The position numbers were made by a program, and so were the translations under genes. The notes under the pieces are model-generated. The model had not been told where the DNA came from and ran no database searches. It saw only the letters and a list, made by a program, of their open reading frames with translations. Source: Leucobacter chromiiresistens (GTDB lineage: Bacteria > Actinomycetota > Actinomycetes > Actinomycetales > Microbacteriaceae). From it: a DNA stretch of 64,000 bases. Where the stretch lies: positions 62,001 to 126,000 of the forward strand of contig NZ_FNKB01000002.1 in NCBI RefSeq assembly GCF_900102345.1, in the 5' to 3' direction. Below are positions 7,602-17,660 of this stretch, in pieces (the first letter of the stretch is position 1; the number at the start of each line of letters is the position of its first letter).

Positions 7602-8493
7602 GAGGAGATCGAAGGGCTCTCTGCCATCGGGTGCTGCCAGGGGGGATCGCGTCGTCGTGGTCGCCCGAGTGGGCGACCAGCCCCTGCTTCATCCGAGGAC
7701 GTTGGGGTTGGGAGGCGTCACCTGGAAGCTCCTGGCGCGGCGACTTTGGGTGATGCCTGTCCTGTTCTTCGCCGCGCTTGCGTGGGTGCTGTTCAGTGAG
7801 GACGACTGGCGCCCGATGGCCACATCGCTGATGCTGATGGTCGCCGCCTTGGACTTGCTCCTCTTCGTATCGGTGCGAGCGAACCTGCGGATCGTATGGA
7901 ACGGATTTCGGATTCGGTCGCAGGGACCACTGCATCTCATCGGCGGGAAGTACGGCGGCTCGCTGACGGTGCTCGCCGGGCTCTGTCTCATCGGCGTCGT
8001 GTTCGCCGATGCCTGGTTGAGCGCGCGCTTCGGGGTGCCGCCGGTCTTCGGAAACGGCGGTCGACGAGGTGGACCACTCGTCTTCCTGATCTCTGGGGCC
8101 GGTTGCGTCGTCGCGGGGACCATAAAACCGTTCCTGCCGACAGGAATCAAGATCGGAGAGGATGCGCTTCGAGTGCGGAAAGGGATCATCGAGCACACGA
8201 TTCCCTGGCATCAGCTCGAGAGCGTATCTCTTCGGCCCGTGAAGCGGGATCTGACGGTGGTGCTCGAGTTCCAGTCCGGCCCCGACTATTCCGTCATGCC
8301 AGTCCACGTCGGGTCAAACCCCTACTACGTCGCGGAGCTGATCCTCTTCTACCTGCGTCACCCGGACCGGCGCGAGCTGCTGCGCGATCCGGATGCTGCG
8401 ATCCGCGAGGTGATGGAGATCGAGGGGGCCGAACCGGCCAACGGCCCCGGTGGGCGCAGGAGCCGAACCGTCGGGACGACCGACCAGCCCTGA
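7594..8493 (+). CDS. Polytopic membrane protein, putative immunity paralog 3
   Basis: Up to 299 aa from a TTG at 7594. A more internal GTG near 7657 would match the N-terminus of the paralogs better, so the start is uncertain. It has the same four membrane segments (for example PVLFFAALAWVLFSEDDWRP) and the same PH-like domain with GIKIGEDALRVRKGIIEHTI. It carries an extra ~20-residue C-terminal tail after REVMEIEG. Third member of the tandem array; no effector-tail copy precedes it, but GGAGATCGAAGGGC just after the paralog 2 stop repeats the end of paralog 1. Confidence 0.78.
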   Translation: MPERRSKGSLPSGAARGDRVVVVARVGDQPLLHPRTLGLGGVTWKLLARRLWVMPVLFFAALAWVLFSEDDWRPMATSLMLMVAALDLLLFVSVRANLRIVWNGFRIRSQGPLHLIGGKYGGSLTVLAGLCLIGVVFADAWLSARFGVPPVFGNGGRRGGPLVFLISGAGCVVAGTIKPFLPTGIKIGEDALRVRKGIIEHTIPWHQLESVSLRPVKRDLTVVLEFQSGPDYSVMPVHVGSNPYYVAELILFYLRHPDRRELLRDPDAAIREVMEIEGAEPANGPGGRRSRTVGTTDQP

Positions 8494-8506
8494 CGCCCGC
8501 CCGCGG

Positions 8507-8926
8507 TCAATCGGCGATGAGCCGTTTGCCGAGAGAGACGGTCTCGTCGATCCCGTACCCGAGGTGCCGGTAGAACTCCACGACGTCGGCGTTGTCGGCG
8601 CGCACCTGCAGGTTGAGCTTCGGGCACCCGAGGTTGAGCAATGCCTGCTCGACGTGCTCCACGAGCGCACGGGCCACCCCGGTGCCGCGCGCCTCGGGGT
8701 GCGTGGCGAGGTAGTTCATCCACCCCCGGTGCCCGTCGTACCCCGCCATGACCGACCCGAGAACGCGCCCGTCTGCGCTCTCCGCGACGACGAACAGCTC
8801 CGACTGCACCTCGCGCTTGCGCGCGATGTCCTTCCGCGGGTCGTTCCACGGGCGCGTGAGGCCGGCCACCTCCCAGAGCGCCACCACGGCATCGGCGTCT
8901 GCGGGTCGAACAGGGCGTATCTGCAT
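8507..8926 (-). CDS. GNAT acetyltransferase (YpeA-like)
   Basis: 139 aa. Starts MQIRPVRPADADAVVALW; motif A for acetyl-CoA binding is HPEARGTGVARALVEHVEQ. FYRHLGYGIDETVSLGKRLI is the usual C-terminal strand-helix of YpeA/RimI-like enzymes. It transfers acetyl from acetyl-CoA to an amine; the substrate is unknown. Convergent with the immunity array, with a 13-nt gap. Confidence 0.9.
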   Translation of the reverse strand: MQIRPVRPADADAVVALWEVAGLTRPWNDPRKDIARKREVQSELFVVAESADGRVLGSVMAGYDGHRGWMNYLATHPEARGTGVARALVEHVEQALLNLGCPKLNLQVRADNADVVEFYRHLGYGIDETVSLGKRLIAD

Positions 8927-8965
8927 GCGAACAGTATGCCCCTGCGCGACGGGTGCGCGGGATCG

Positions 8966-10111
8966 CTACGCCAACTGCTCGATGATGCTGCTCGCCCACG
9001 GGTGCTGCTGCATCAGCTGCCGCTTCGCGTCTCCGTCAAGACCGAGCGGAAACCTCCTCCGCACCTCGGCTTCGAGCAGCTCGACGCGCTGCAGTTCCAG
9101 CCGCGCGCGCCCCCACTCCGTAATCGGCAAGGATGCCGCATCGGCGTAATCGGGGAAGGCTCGGGCCTTCGCCGGCGCCCAGACGGATTGGCGGAGCTGC
9201 TCCACCTCGGCGCGAGCCCGCGCCTCTCTCTGCTCCTCGGCCTGGCGGCGCCGACTCTCCGCCACCGCGGCATCGAAGTTCCGCCGAGCCCGCCGCCGGG
9301 GCCCGAAATACGGAATCCGGTCGGCGAGCGCCCCGAACGCCGTTCCGAGTTCGCCGGATCGCTCGACGATGATCGGCGGCACCGTCAGTGCGAGGAACGC
9401 GCCGATGGCGATCGCCAACTCGTGCGGCTCCCAGCTCGGCGACGAGAAGTCACCGCCGCTGAAGGCGAAGAGCACGATCGACGCAGGGAGCGCGAACAGT
9501 GCGAGCACGAGGATCAGCAGCCAGAACCAGAAGAACCCTCCGATGATCGCCAGGGCGATCGCGATGATGATGCCCGACGGCATTCCACCGGTGGTACCGC
9601 TGCCGTACTGGTTGCCCCAGGCGGCGCCTCCGATGGTGATGAAGGGAAGCGCGACGCCGACGAGGATCACGAGCAGCCCGTTGGCCCCCATGTCGATCAA
9701 GATGCTGATCGCCCACCCGGTGATCAGCAGGCCGACGAAGCCGATGATGACCGCCACGGCGTACACGACCATCATCTTCACCACCCATCCGAAGCCGAAG
9801 ACCCACCAGCGCGCCGGGAGGCTGAAGATGCGGAAGAACGCTCGCGAGACCCGCGCGAGCCGACTGCTCCCGCTCTCGTCGGAGGATCGCGTGACGAAGA
9901 GTGCGGCGAGCGCGGCGACGATGAGCCCGATGATCGGGAGTGCGCCGACGATCAGCAGTGCGGTGCCGGGCTCGACCGAGCCGCGGAAGCCGAGCAGCGC
10001 GGTGATCGCCGTGGCGACGAGCGCGAGGCCCAGAGCCTGCACCAGCCAGCTGAAGGGAATCCAGAGGATCGAGGCGGTCAGCCGCCGATTGTCGGAGAGG
10101 GAGTCGAGCAT
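8966..10111 (-). CDS. Hypothetical multi-pass membrane protein
   Basis: 381 aa from ATG 10111. At least six hydrophobic segments lie in the first ~250 residues (for example ILWIPFSWLVQALGLALVAT and MMVVYAVAVIIGFVGLLITG). A basic, coiled-coil-like cytosolic C-terminus follows (RRRARRNFDAAVAESRRR, then long Glu/Arg helices) ending HPWASSIIEQLA. No family recognised. The start is a best guess: no strong ribosome-binding site is visible, and the open frame extends further upstream. Confidence 0.68.
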   Translation of the reverse strand: MLDSLSDNRRLTASILWIPFSWLVQALGLALVATAITALLGFRGSVEPGTALLIVGALPIIGLIVAALAALFVTRSSDESGSSRLARVSRAFFRIFSLPARWWVFGFGWVVKMMVVYAVAVIIGFVGLLITGWAISILIDMGANGLLVILVGVALPFITIGGAAWGNQYGSGTTGGMPSGIIIAIALAIIGGFFWFWLLILVLALFALPASIVLFAFSGGDFSSPSWEPHELAIAIGAFLALTVPPIIVERSGELGTAFGALADRIPYFGPRRRARRNFDAAVAESRRRQAEEQREARARAEVEQLRQSVWAPAKARAFPDYADAASLPITEWGRARLELQRVELLEAEVRRRFPLGLDGDAKRQLMQQHPWASSIIEQLA

Positions 10112-10257
10112 GGGAATGCCGTTTCGGGAAGAGTGAGCTGGGAGCCGGATGGGAACCGCCGGAGATTCGGGGCGGGGGAGAAAGGGCAGCGGCAGCGGCA
10201 GTGGGGCCGTGCGGCCGGGCTTCCGGGCTGCCGGGCTTCCGCCACCGCGGGCGGGCG

Positions 10258-11373
10258 TCAGCTCGGGGGCAGGTCGCCGCTGCGCACGACGCTCGATGTC
10301 GCCGCATCCCACGTGAAGGTGGAGGTCGCAGTATTCGCGGGCCCCGCGAAGTCGGATCCGGGCCACATGAACTTCAGCGCCACGCTGCTCTCGGACGCCC
10401 GAGCGGGCGGTGCAGTGGTGTCGATCGCGTACTGGGCGACGGTCGCGCTCGGCACGAGTTCGCCCTGATGGAAGAAGAGCACCGGCGTGATCGAGAACCG
10501 GGTGCAGCAGGGCTCGGGGCGCAGCACGATCCAGGAGAGCGCAGCGCACGGGTCGTAGCCGCTGACATCGGAGAACTGACCGGTGACGTCCCAGGGGCCG
10601 CCGGGCACGTTCGGTGCGCTCGCCGCGAGCATCGCCAGGCCGTCGCTGCTCGCGCACGCGCCCGCGGCTTCAGCGGCGCCCTGCGGCTCATCGGGATCGG
10701 CATCCGAGCCGGCGTCGGCGTTAGCGGCGGCGTCGGCGAGTGAGGGGTTCGCCGACATGACGGCCTCCAGTGCGGCGGGCGCGTACGCCCGGTCGCCGGC
10801 GGTGTCGAAGACCGCGATCCAGACATCGCCGATGAAGAGATGGGTGATCTCGGTGGCGCTCATGTAGCCGTTCGGTGCGGGGCTCTCGTAGGAGAAGCTC
10901 GCCGCCGCGTCGAGCGCGGCCTCGGTCACGGTCGTATCGCTGCGCAGTGCGGCGACGAGCGGCGCTTGAGCGGCCTGCGGCAGCTCGGCCACGTACTCGA
11001 TGACGGTTCCCTGCGAGTGGATCGGCCACCGGCACCCGCGCTGCTGCTCGGCCGCAGCCATCGCCTCCTGCGCGACGGGCCCGCTGAACTCGGTGAAGGC
11101 GGCGAGATCCGTCTCCCCGGCCGGCTCCGCGAACATCTCGACGCCGAACTCCTCGTACTCCTGCTGCGCGGTCGCGTTCATCGCGCCGCAGGCGGGGAGC
11201 ACGATGGGCTCCGGGGTCGGCTTCGTCTCCTCGACGGGCGGGTTCGCGTCGGCGGTCTTCGCCGGCGGCGTGCTCGGCGGCTCCGGCTGCGCGCCGCACC
11301 CGGTCAACAGGATCGCGCTGCTCAGCCCGAGAGCCAGCGCGCATGCCCAGCGTCGCGTGTGTCGAAGTCGCAC
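10258..11373 (-). CDS. LppP/LprE-type lipoprotein
   Basis: 371 aa with a lipoprotein signal peptide; the lipobox is LLTGC with Cys26. A Pro/Thr-rich linker follows. The C-terminal half contains GYDPCAALSWIVLRPEPC, then ITPVLFFHQGELVPSATVAQ, the signature of LppP/LprE family lipoproteins of mycobacteria and relatives. Predicted to sit on the outer face of the membrane; function of the family is unclear. It lies ~150 nt upstream of the membrane-protein gene on the same strand. Confidence 0.85.
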   Translation of the reverse strand: MRLRHTRRWACALALGLSSAILLTGCGAQPEPPSTPPAKTADANPPVEETKPTPEPIVLPACGAMNATAQQEYEEFGVEMFAEPAGETDLAAFTEFSGPVAQEAMAAAEQQRGCRWPIHSQGTVIEYVAELPQAAQAPLVAALRSDTTVTEAALDAAASFSYESPAPNGYMSATEITHLFIGDVWIAVFDTAGDRAYAPAALEAVMSANPSLADAAANADAGSDADPDEPQGAAEAAGACASSDGLAMLAASAPNVPGGPWDVTGQFSDVSGYDPCAALSWIVLRPEPCCTRFSITPVLFFHQGELVPSATVAQYAIDTTAPPARASESSVALKFMWPGSDFAGPANTATSTFTWDAATSSVVRSGDLPPS

Positions 11374-11566
11374 GGTGCTCCTCGTTTCCGTCGTGCCGTG
11401 TGAGCGGCGGGCGCCGTCTCCGAGGTCACGCTAATGGAGCACCGCTGCTCAACCGTGCCGTTCTGCGGTTCTCGCACAACTCTGCACAGTTCGAGGGCGC
11501 TCGGCGGTATCGTGGAGGAACGCGCTCGCGGCCATATGCCGCGGTGGCCATACGAAGGGGAGACGG

Positions 11567-12646
11567 ATGCCGGAGCCGAGCCGCGCCCCGCAGCTGCAGC
11601 CGGAGTCGTTCGACCGCATCGCTCGCGATCTGCAGGCGCTCCGGCTCGACGCCGGGCCGGTCTCGTACGCGGAGATCGTCAGGCGCATCGCCGACCAGCG
11701 CGTGCAGCGGGGAGTGCCCGCCGCCGCCGCGATCCTGGCCCGCTCCACCGTGTACAACGCCTTCACCACCGGTCGGGCGCGCATGGACACGGAACTGCTG
11801 CGCGACATCGTGATCGCCCTGGGAGCGACGCCGGGGGAGGCGGATGCGTGGGTGCAGCGGTGCCGGCGCGCTCGGAGCGCCGCGGAGTCCGGCGCCGCAG
11901 TGCCGCGGGGTGAGGGGCAGCATCGGGCGCTCGCGCGCGACGCGAGCGCCCCGCCCCCGTCGCGCTCCGCGCCTCGGGCCGGCGTGGTGATCGTGCTGCT
12001 GGCTGGCGGGGTGGCGTTGAACCTGCTCGGTCTCTGGGTCACCGCCGTCTTCAAGCTCTCCGTCTACCTCGACATGGTGGGCACCGCGATCGCCTCGCTC
12101 GTGCTCGGCCCGTGGCACGGGGTCGCGGTGGCGCTGCTGTCGAGCAATCTCGGGTTCGTCACCGGCGATCTGCACACGTGGGAGTTCACTCCGGTGAACA
12201 TCGCGGGCGCGCTCATCTGGGGATACGGGGTTCGCCGCCTCCGCCTCGGAGCGAGCCTCACGCGCTTCTTCTCGCTCAACCTCGCGGTGGCGCTCGGCTG
12301 CTCCCTCGTGGCCGCGCCGATCGTGGTCGCGGCGTTCGGCGGCGAGAACGGGCACGCCTCGGTCTCGGCGGTGCTCTCGCTCGAGTCGCTCGGAGTGCCG
12401 ATGATGGCATCGGTCTTCTCCGCGAACATCATCACGTCGATCATGGACAAGCTGCTGACCGGCTTCGTCGGGCTGCTGGCGTTCACGCTGCTGCACGGCA
12501 GATTCGGCGTGCCGGCAGCCCACATGCCGCTCGTCGAGAAGCTCGGGGCGCTGAGCGCCGCAGAAGCAGGGGGCGCGAGGGGCGCGCCGCGGGAGGCGCG
12601 CACCATGTCGGGATCGCGGCCGCCCCGAGCCCCCGCGGCGCCGTAG
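11567..12646 (+). CDS. HTH domain fused to ECF-transporter S-component-like membrane domain
   Basis: 359 aa. Residues ~10-100 look like a DNA-binding helical domain of the XRE type (SYAEIVRRIADQR, then ILARSTVYNAFTTGRARMDT and LRDIVIALGATPGEADAWV). After an Ala/Arg linker, residues ~135-320 form five or six membrane segments with ECF S-component character (LSVYLDMVGTAIASLVLGPW, NIAGALIWGYG). A membrane-anchored ligand-sensing regulator is an attractive reading, but the S-component could also be a transporter subunit with a regulatory appendix. No ATPase or T-component genes are nearby. Confidence 0.72.
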   Translation: MPEPSRAPQLQPESFDRIARDLQALRLDAGPVSYAEIVRRIADQRVQRGVPAAAAILARSTVYNAFTTGRARMDTELLRDIVIALGATPGEADAWVQRCRRARSAAESGAAVPRGEGQHRALARDASAPPPSRSAPRAGVVIVLLAGGVALNLLGLWVTAVFKLSVYLDMVGTAIASLVLGPWHGVAVALLSSNLGFVTGDLHTWEFTPVNIAGALIWGYGVRRLRLGASLTRFFSLNLAVALGCSLVAAPIVVAAFGGENGHASVSAVLSLESLGVPMMASVFSANIITSIMDKLLTGFVGLLAFTLLHGRFGVPAAHMPLVEKLGALSAAEAGGARGAPREARTMSGSRPPRAPAAP

Positions 12647-12686
12647 CCGCGGCTGACGGCCCGGGCGGGCGCGACGTGCGCGGCCC

Positions 12687-13735
12687 TCAGACCGTGTCGC
12701 CCCGCACCGGCCCCTCGGTGTTCGGCTGCCAGCCCAATGCGGGCGCGACGTGCTCGGCGAAGGCCTGCAGCACGTGCAGGTTGTACTCGGGCCCGAGTTG
12801 GTTCGGGATGGTGAGCATGAGCGTGTCGGCCGCCATCACCGCCTCGTCGCCTCGGAGCTGCTCGATGAGCCGGTCGGGGGTGTCGGCGTAGGTCTTGCCG
12901 AAGGTCGAGCGGAACCCGTCGATGATGCCGACCTGGTCCATGTTCTCGCGGGAGCGGAGGCCGAAGTACGCCTCGTCCTCGGCGGAGACGATCGGGAACA
13001 CGCTGCGGCTCACGGACACGCGCGGTGCGCCGGTGTGCCCGGCGGCGCGGTACGCCTCCCGGTAGCGGTCGATCTGCTCGCGCTGGAGCACGTGGAACGG
13101 CTGACCGGTCGCCTCGGTGAGCAGGGTGGAGCTCATGAGGTTCACGCCCATGCGGCCGACCTGCTCGGCGGAGTCGCGCGATCCCGCGCCCCACCAGATG
13201 CGGTCGCGCAGACCGGGCGAGCGCGGTTCGATGGCGAGCCTGCCCGGGGGAGCCATCTGCGGGTCGCTGTCGACGACGGGTTCGCCGTCGATCGCGCGCA
13301 GGAAGGCGTCGAACTTGTCGCGGGCCAGGTCGGCGCCGCGGGGGTCGTCCGATCGCCGTACCCGAACGCCTCGTAGCCGCGCAGCGCGGTCTCGGGCGAT
13401 CCTCGGCTGATGCCGATCGCGATCCGCTGGTCGGCGAGGAGGTCGAGCGCCGCGAGCTCCTCGGCGAGGTACAGCGGGTTCTCGTACCGCATGTCGATGA
13501 CGCCGGTGCCGACCTCGATGCGCTGCGTGCGGGCGGCCATGGCGGTGAGCAGCGGGATCGGCGATGCGGCCTGCCGCGCGAAGTGGTGCACGCGCACGTA
13601 TGCGCCGTTGACGCCGATCTCGTCGGCGCCCTCCGCGAGTTCGACGGTCTGCCGCAGCATGTCGCCCGCGGTGCGCACGCGCGAGCCGGGTACCGGGCCG
13701 TAGTGCCCGAACGAGAGGAATCCGAATGCTTTCAT
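12687..13735 (-). pseudogene. LLM-class flavin-dependent oxidoreductase, frameshifted
   Basis: The N-terminal part (from ATG 13735, MKAFGFLSFGHYGPVPG) and the C-terminal part (DKFDAFLRAIDGEPVVDS to the end at 12687) lie in different frames. The switch is at about 13343-13352, after GYEAFGYGD, where one missing base would restore DDPRGADLARDKF. With that base the protein would be ~349 aa, normal for bacterial-luciferase-like F420/FMN monooxygenases. It is either a real frameshift or a sequencing error; the rest of the gene is intact, with no other stops. Confidence 0.8.
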
Positions 13736-13888
13736 GCCCGGTACAACTCGGGTGCGGCAGATATATTCCCGCGCATACAGTTGGTCTCGCAGCCGGCACC
13801 CGGGTGCGCCGCGAACGGCACCGGGGTCCCATCCGCTTCGTACCCCGGCACGATCCGCGCGACGCCGCCTCGCTCGTACCTTCGGAGC

Positions 13889-14670
<782 letters not shown>

Positions 14671-14674
<4 letters not shown>

Positions 14675-16077
14675 GCGCGATCGCGGGGGCCACGGGCAAG
14701 GTGCGCGAGCACGTCGCGACGATCGTCGTGGCAGCGCTCGGCACGCTGTTCGCCGTCACCCTGATCCTCGGCACCGGCATTCTGACCGCCGCCCTCGACC
14801 CGGCGCTCATCGAGGAGTCGGGCACCTTCCGGCTCATGCTCCTCATGGTGAGCGTCATCTTCATCATCATCGCGCTGTACGTCGGCGCGATCGTCACCGC
14901 GAACACCTTCGCGACGGTGATCGCCGGCCGCACCCGCACGATCGCGCTGCTCCGGCTCGTCGGCGCCACCGCCCGCTCGGTGCGCAGCCGCGTCGCCGCC
15001 GAGGGGCTGCTGATGGGCGCCGCCGGCGCCGTCGCGGGGTGGGTGCTCGCCGAGGCGCTCGCGCTCGCCATCACCAGGCTCGGCCCCGCACTGGGCTGGC
15101 TGCCCGAGGGCCGCGACTACCCCCTGTTCGACCCCCTGACGCTGGTCGCGGTCGCGGTCGTCGCGCTGACGACGTGGGCGGCGGCGTGGGCGGGATCCCG
15201 CCGCGTCGCAGGTGTCTCGCCCATCGCGGCGACCGGCGCCGCCGTCGAGATGCGGCCCGAGGCGGCCCGCCGCCGCTCGGGGCGCTCGGTCTGGGCCGTG
15301 ATCCTCATGGTGTCGGGCTGCGCGCTGATCGCGCTCGGGCTCGTGCTCGGCTTCCTCACCCCGATCGCGCTCTTCGTCGCCTTCCTCGGCGGGCTGGCCT
15401 CGTTCACCGGCATCGCGATCGGCGCGCACCTCATCATGCCGCCGGTGCTGCGGCTCGCGGGCCGCGTCATCGGGCGCGGGCCGACCGGAGCGCTCGCCGC
15501 GGCGAACGCGGTGCGCTACCCCGAGCGCAGCGCGCGCTCCACGATCGGCCTCGTCATCGGCGTCACGCTGGTCACCCTCTTCGCCGTGGCCCTCGACAGC
15601 TACCGCTCGATGACGCTGCTCGCCTTCGAGCTCGACCCCGACATGGCGAGCGCCCTCGATCAGACGCTCAGCATCACGACGGGCATCTTCACCGGTCTCG
15701 TCGGGTTCTCCGCGGTCATCGCGGCCGTGGGTCTCGTGAACACGCTCTCGCTGGGCGTGCTGCAGCGCACGCGCGAGCTCGGCCTGCTGCGCACGCTCGG
15801 ATTCACGGGAGCGCAGGTGCGCCGCATGTTCGTCGCCGAGAGCGCGCAGATGACGCTCGCCGCCCTCGGCCTCGGCCTCGTGCTCGGCATCGGCTACGGC
15901 TGGCTGGCGGCTCAGACGCTCCTCGGGTCGCAGGTCGGGCTCGCCGCGCCCACCATTCCGTGGCCGGTGCTGGCGGGCGTCGTGGTGTTCGGGGCGGTGC
16001 TCGCCGTGGGGGCCGCCGCCGTGCCCGCGCGGCGCGCGATCCGCCTCTCGCCCGTAGCTGCGCTGGCAGCGGATTGA
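14671..16077 (+). CDS. FtsX-like ABC transporter permease
   Basis: 468 aa. Two FtsX-type repeats: TIALLRLVGATARSVRS in the first and ELGLLRTLGFTGAQVRRMFV in the second. Each lies between membrane segments, with about eight membrane helices overall and a short N-terminal extracellular part. It pairs with the ATPase just upstream, probably exporting a peptide, lipid or antibiotic; the substrate is unknown. Confidence 0.9.
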
Positions 16078-16102
16078 GCCCGGCGATGTCGGCGGTCGGG
16101 GC

Positions 16103-16108
16103 TAGTCT
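16103..16108 (+). promoter_or_regulatory. -10 hexamer TAGTCT before the M17 aminopeptidase
   Basis: TAGTCT ends 7 nt before ATG 16116. This spacing supports 16116 as the start, rather than the in-frame ATG at 16086 that lies upstream of the promoter. Confidence 0.5.
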
Positions 16109-16115
16109 TGACGCC

Positions 16116-17660
16116 ATGAGCGTTGTGATTGACCCTGCATTCGACCCCGTCCCCTCCCTCGCCGAACAGGTCTCGGTTCGTGTCGTCACCGGTGCCGAGC
16201 CCGAGCCCGGCACCGCGGTGGCCCGCTTCGTGACGAGCGAGGGCGAGCTGCCCGAGGGGCTCGGCGACACCACCCGCGAGGCGCTCGCGGCGGCGGGCTT
16301 CACCGGGGCGAAGCACCAGACGCTGGCGCTGCCCGGCGCGCGCCTGCAGGTGCTCGTCGGCACCGGCGACGGCATCGGGTCGACGGCGCAGCTGCGCGAC
16401 GCAGTGGCCGCCTTCACCCGCGCGGCCCGGGAGGTCGCCGACCTCGCCGTCGATCTGCGCGAAGCGGTCGCGGGCGCGGAGCGGATCAGCGCCGCGGACG
16501 CGGCGCTCGCGGCGACCGAGGGCGCGATCCTCGCCCGCTACCGCTACGACGCGCTGAAGGGCGAGCCGAACACCGTCGCACTCGCGTCGCTCGCGCTCGC
16601 CGCAGACGAAGCCGACGTCGAGGCGGCGCGCACGGGCGTGGAGCGCGGGCTGATCCTCGCCCGGTCGGCGAGCGTCGCGCGCGACCTGGCGAACACGCCC
16701 CCGCGCCACCTGAGCGCGGAGAAGTTCGCCGAGGTCGTCGAGCGTCTCGCGCCCGAATTCGGGCTCGAGACCGAGGTGTTCGACCGCGCGCAGCTCATCG
16801 AGCTCGGCGCGGGCGGCCTGCTCGGCGTCAACGCGGGCAGCGTCGAGGAGCCCCGCATGATCAAGATCTCGTACCGCCCGGCCGACCCCGAGGGGCACCT
16901 CGCGCTCATCGGCAAGGGCATCATGTACGACTCGGGCGGCATCAGCCTGAAGCCGTCGAATGCGATGCACGCGGCGATGAAGTTCGACATGATGGGCGCC
17001 GGCTCCGTCTTCTCCTCGATGATCGCGCTGCGCGACCTCGGTGTGCAGACCGCCGTCACCGGGTGGCTCATGTGCACCGACAACATGCCCTCGGGGAGCG
17101 CCACCAAGCTCGGCGACGTGCTCACCATCCGCGGCGGCAAGACCGTCGAGGTCAAGAACACGGACGCGGAGGGCCGGCTGGTCATGGCCGACGGCCTCGT
17201 GCTCGCGACCGAGGATCGCACGATCGACGAGCGCCGGCCCGACGCCATCGTCGACATCGCCACGCTCACCGGTGCCGCGATGGCAGCGCTCGGCACCCGC
17301 ACCGCCGCGATGCTCGCGAACGATGACGATGTCGCCGCGCAGCTGCAGGCGGCGGCGGACGCGACCGACGAGAACATCTGGCGCTTCCCGCTCGACCACC
17401 GCTACCGCGAGCAGCTCAAGTCGAACGTGGCCGACCTCTCGAACATCGGCGGCCAGTACGCCGGAGTGATCCTCGCGGGCCTCTTCCTGAACGAGTTCGT
17501 CGACGGCACCCCCTGGGGCCACCTCGACATCGCCGGCACGATGCAGTCGGAGAGCGACGATCTGTGGCGCTCGGTCGGCTCGACCGGCTTCGGCGCCCGG
17601 CTGCTCGCCGAGTACGCCGCCCACTTCACCCCGTCGGCAGCCGACCGCGAAGGAGCATGA
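16116..17660 (+). CDS. pepA: Leucyl aminopeptidase, M17 family
   Basis: 514 aa. N-terminal regulatory-like domain, then the catalytic domain with GKGIMYDSGGISLKPSNAMH (first metal ligands) and the family signature NTDAEGRLVMADG carrying Asp/Glu metal ligands and the catalytic Arg. Two-metal cytosolic exopeptidase removing N-terminal Leu and other residues. ATG 16116 is chosen from the -10 position. The stop overlaps the M18 aminopeptidase start (ATGA), so two aminopeptidases form an operon. Confidence 0.93.
   Translation: MSVVIDPAFDPVPSLAEQVSVRVVTGAEPEPGTAVARFVTSEGELPEGLGDTTREALAAAGFTGAKHQTLALPGARLQVLVGTGDGIGSTAQLRDAVAAFTRAAREVADLAVDLREAVAGAERISAADAALAATEGAILARYRYDALKGEPNTVALASLALAADEADVEAARTGVERGLILARSASVARDLANTPPRHLSAEKFAEVVERLAPEFGLETEVFDRAQLIELGAGGLLGVNAGSVEEPRMIKISYRPADPEGHLALIGKGIMYDSGGISLKPSNAMHAAMKFDMMGAGSVFSSMIALRDLGVQTAVTGWLMCTDNMPSGSATKLGDVLTIRGGKTVEVKNTDAEGRLVMADGLVLATEDRTIDERRPDAIVDIATLTGAAMAALGTRTAAMLANDDDVAAQLQAAADATDENIWRFPLDHRYREQLKSNVADLSNIGGQYAGVILAGLFLNEFVDGTPWGHLDIAGTMQSESDDLWRSVGSTGFGARLLAEYAAHFTPSAADREGA

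Noticed and set aside
7594..7660. A second effector-tail scar before immunity paralog 3
   Set aside because: No EAID-GDFGYVFT coding remnant is present there, only a short repeat of the paralog 1 end.
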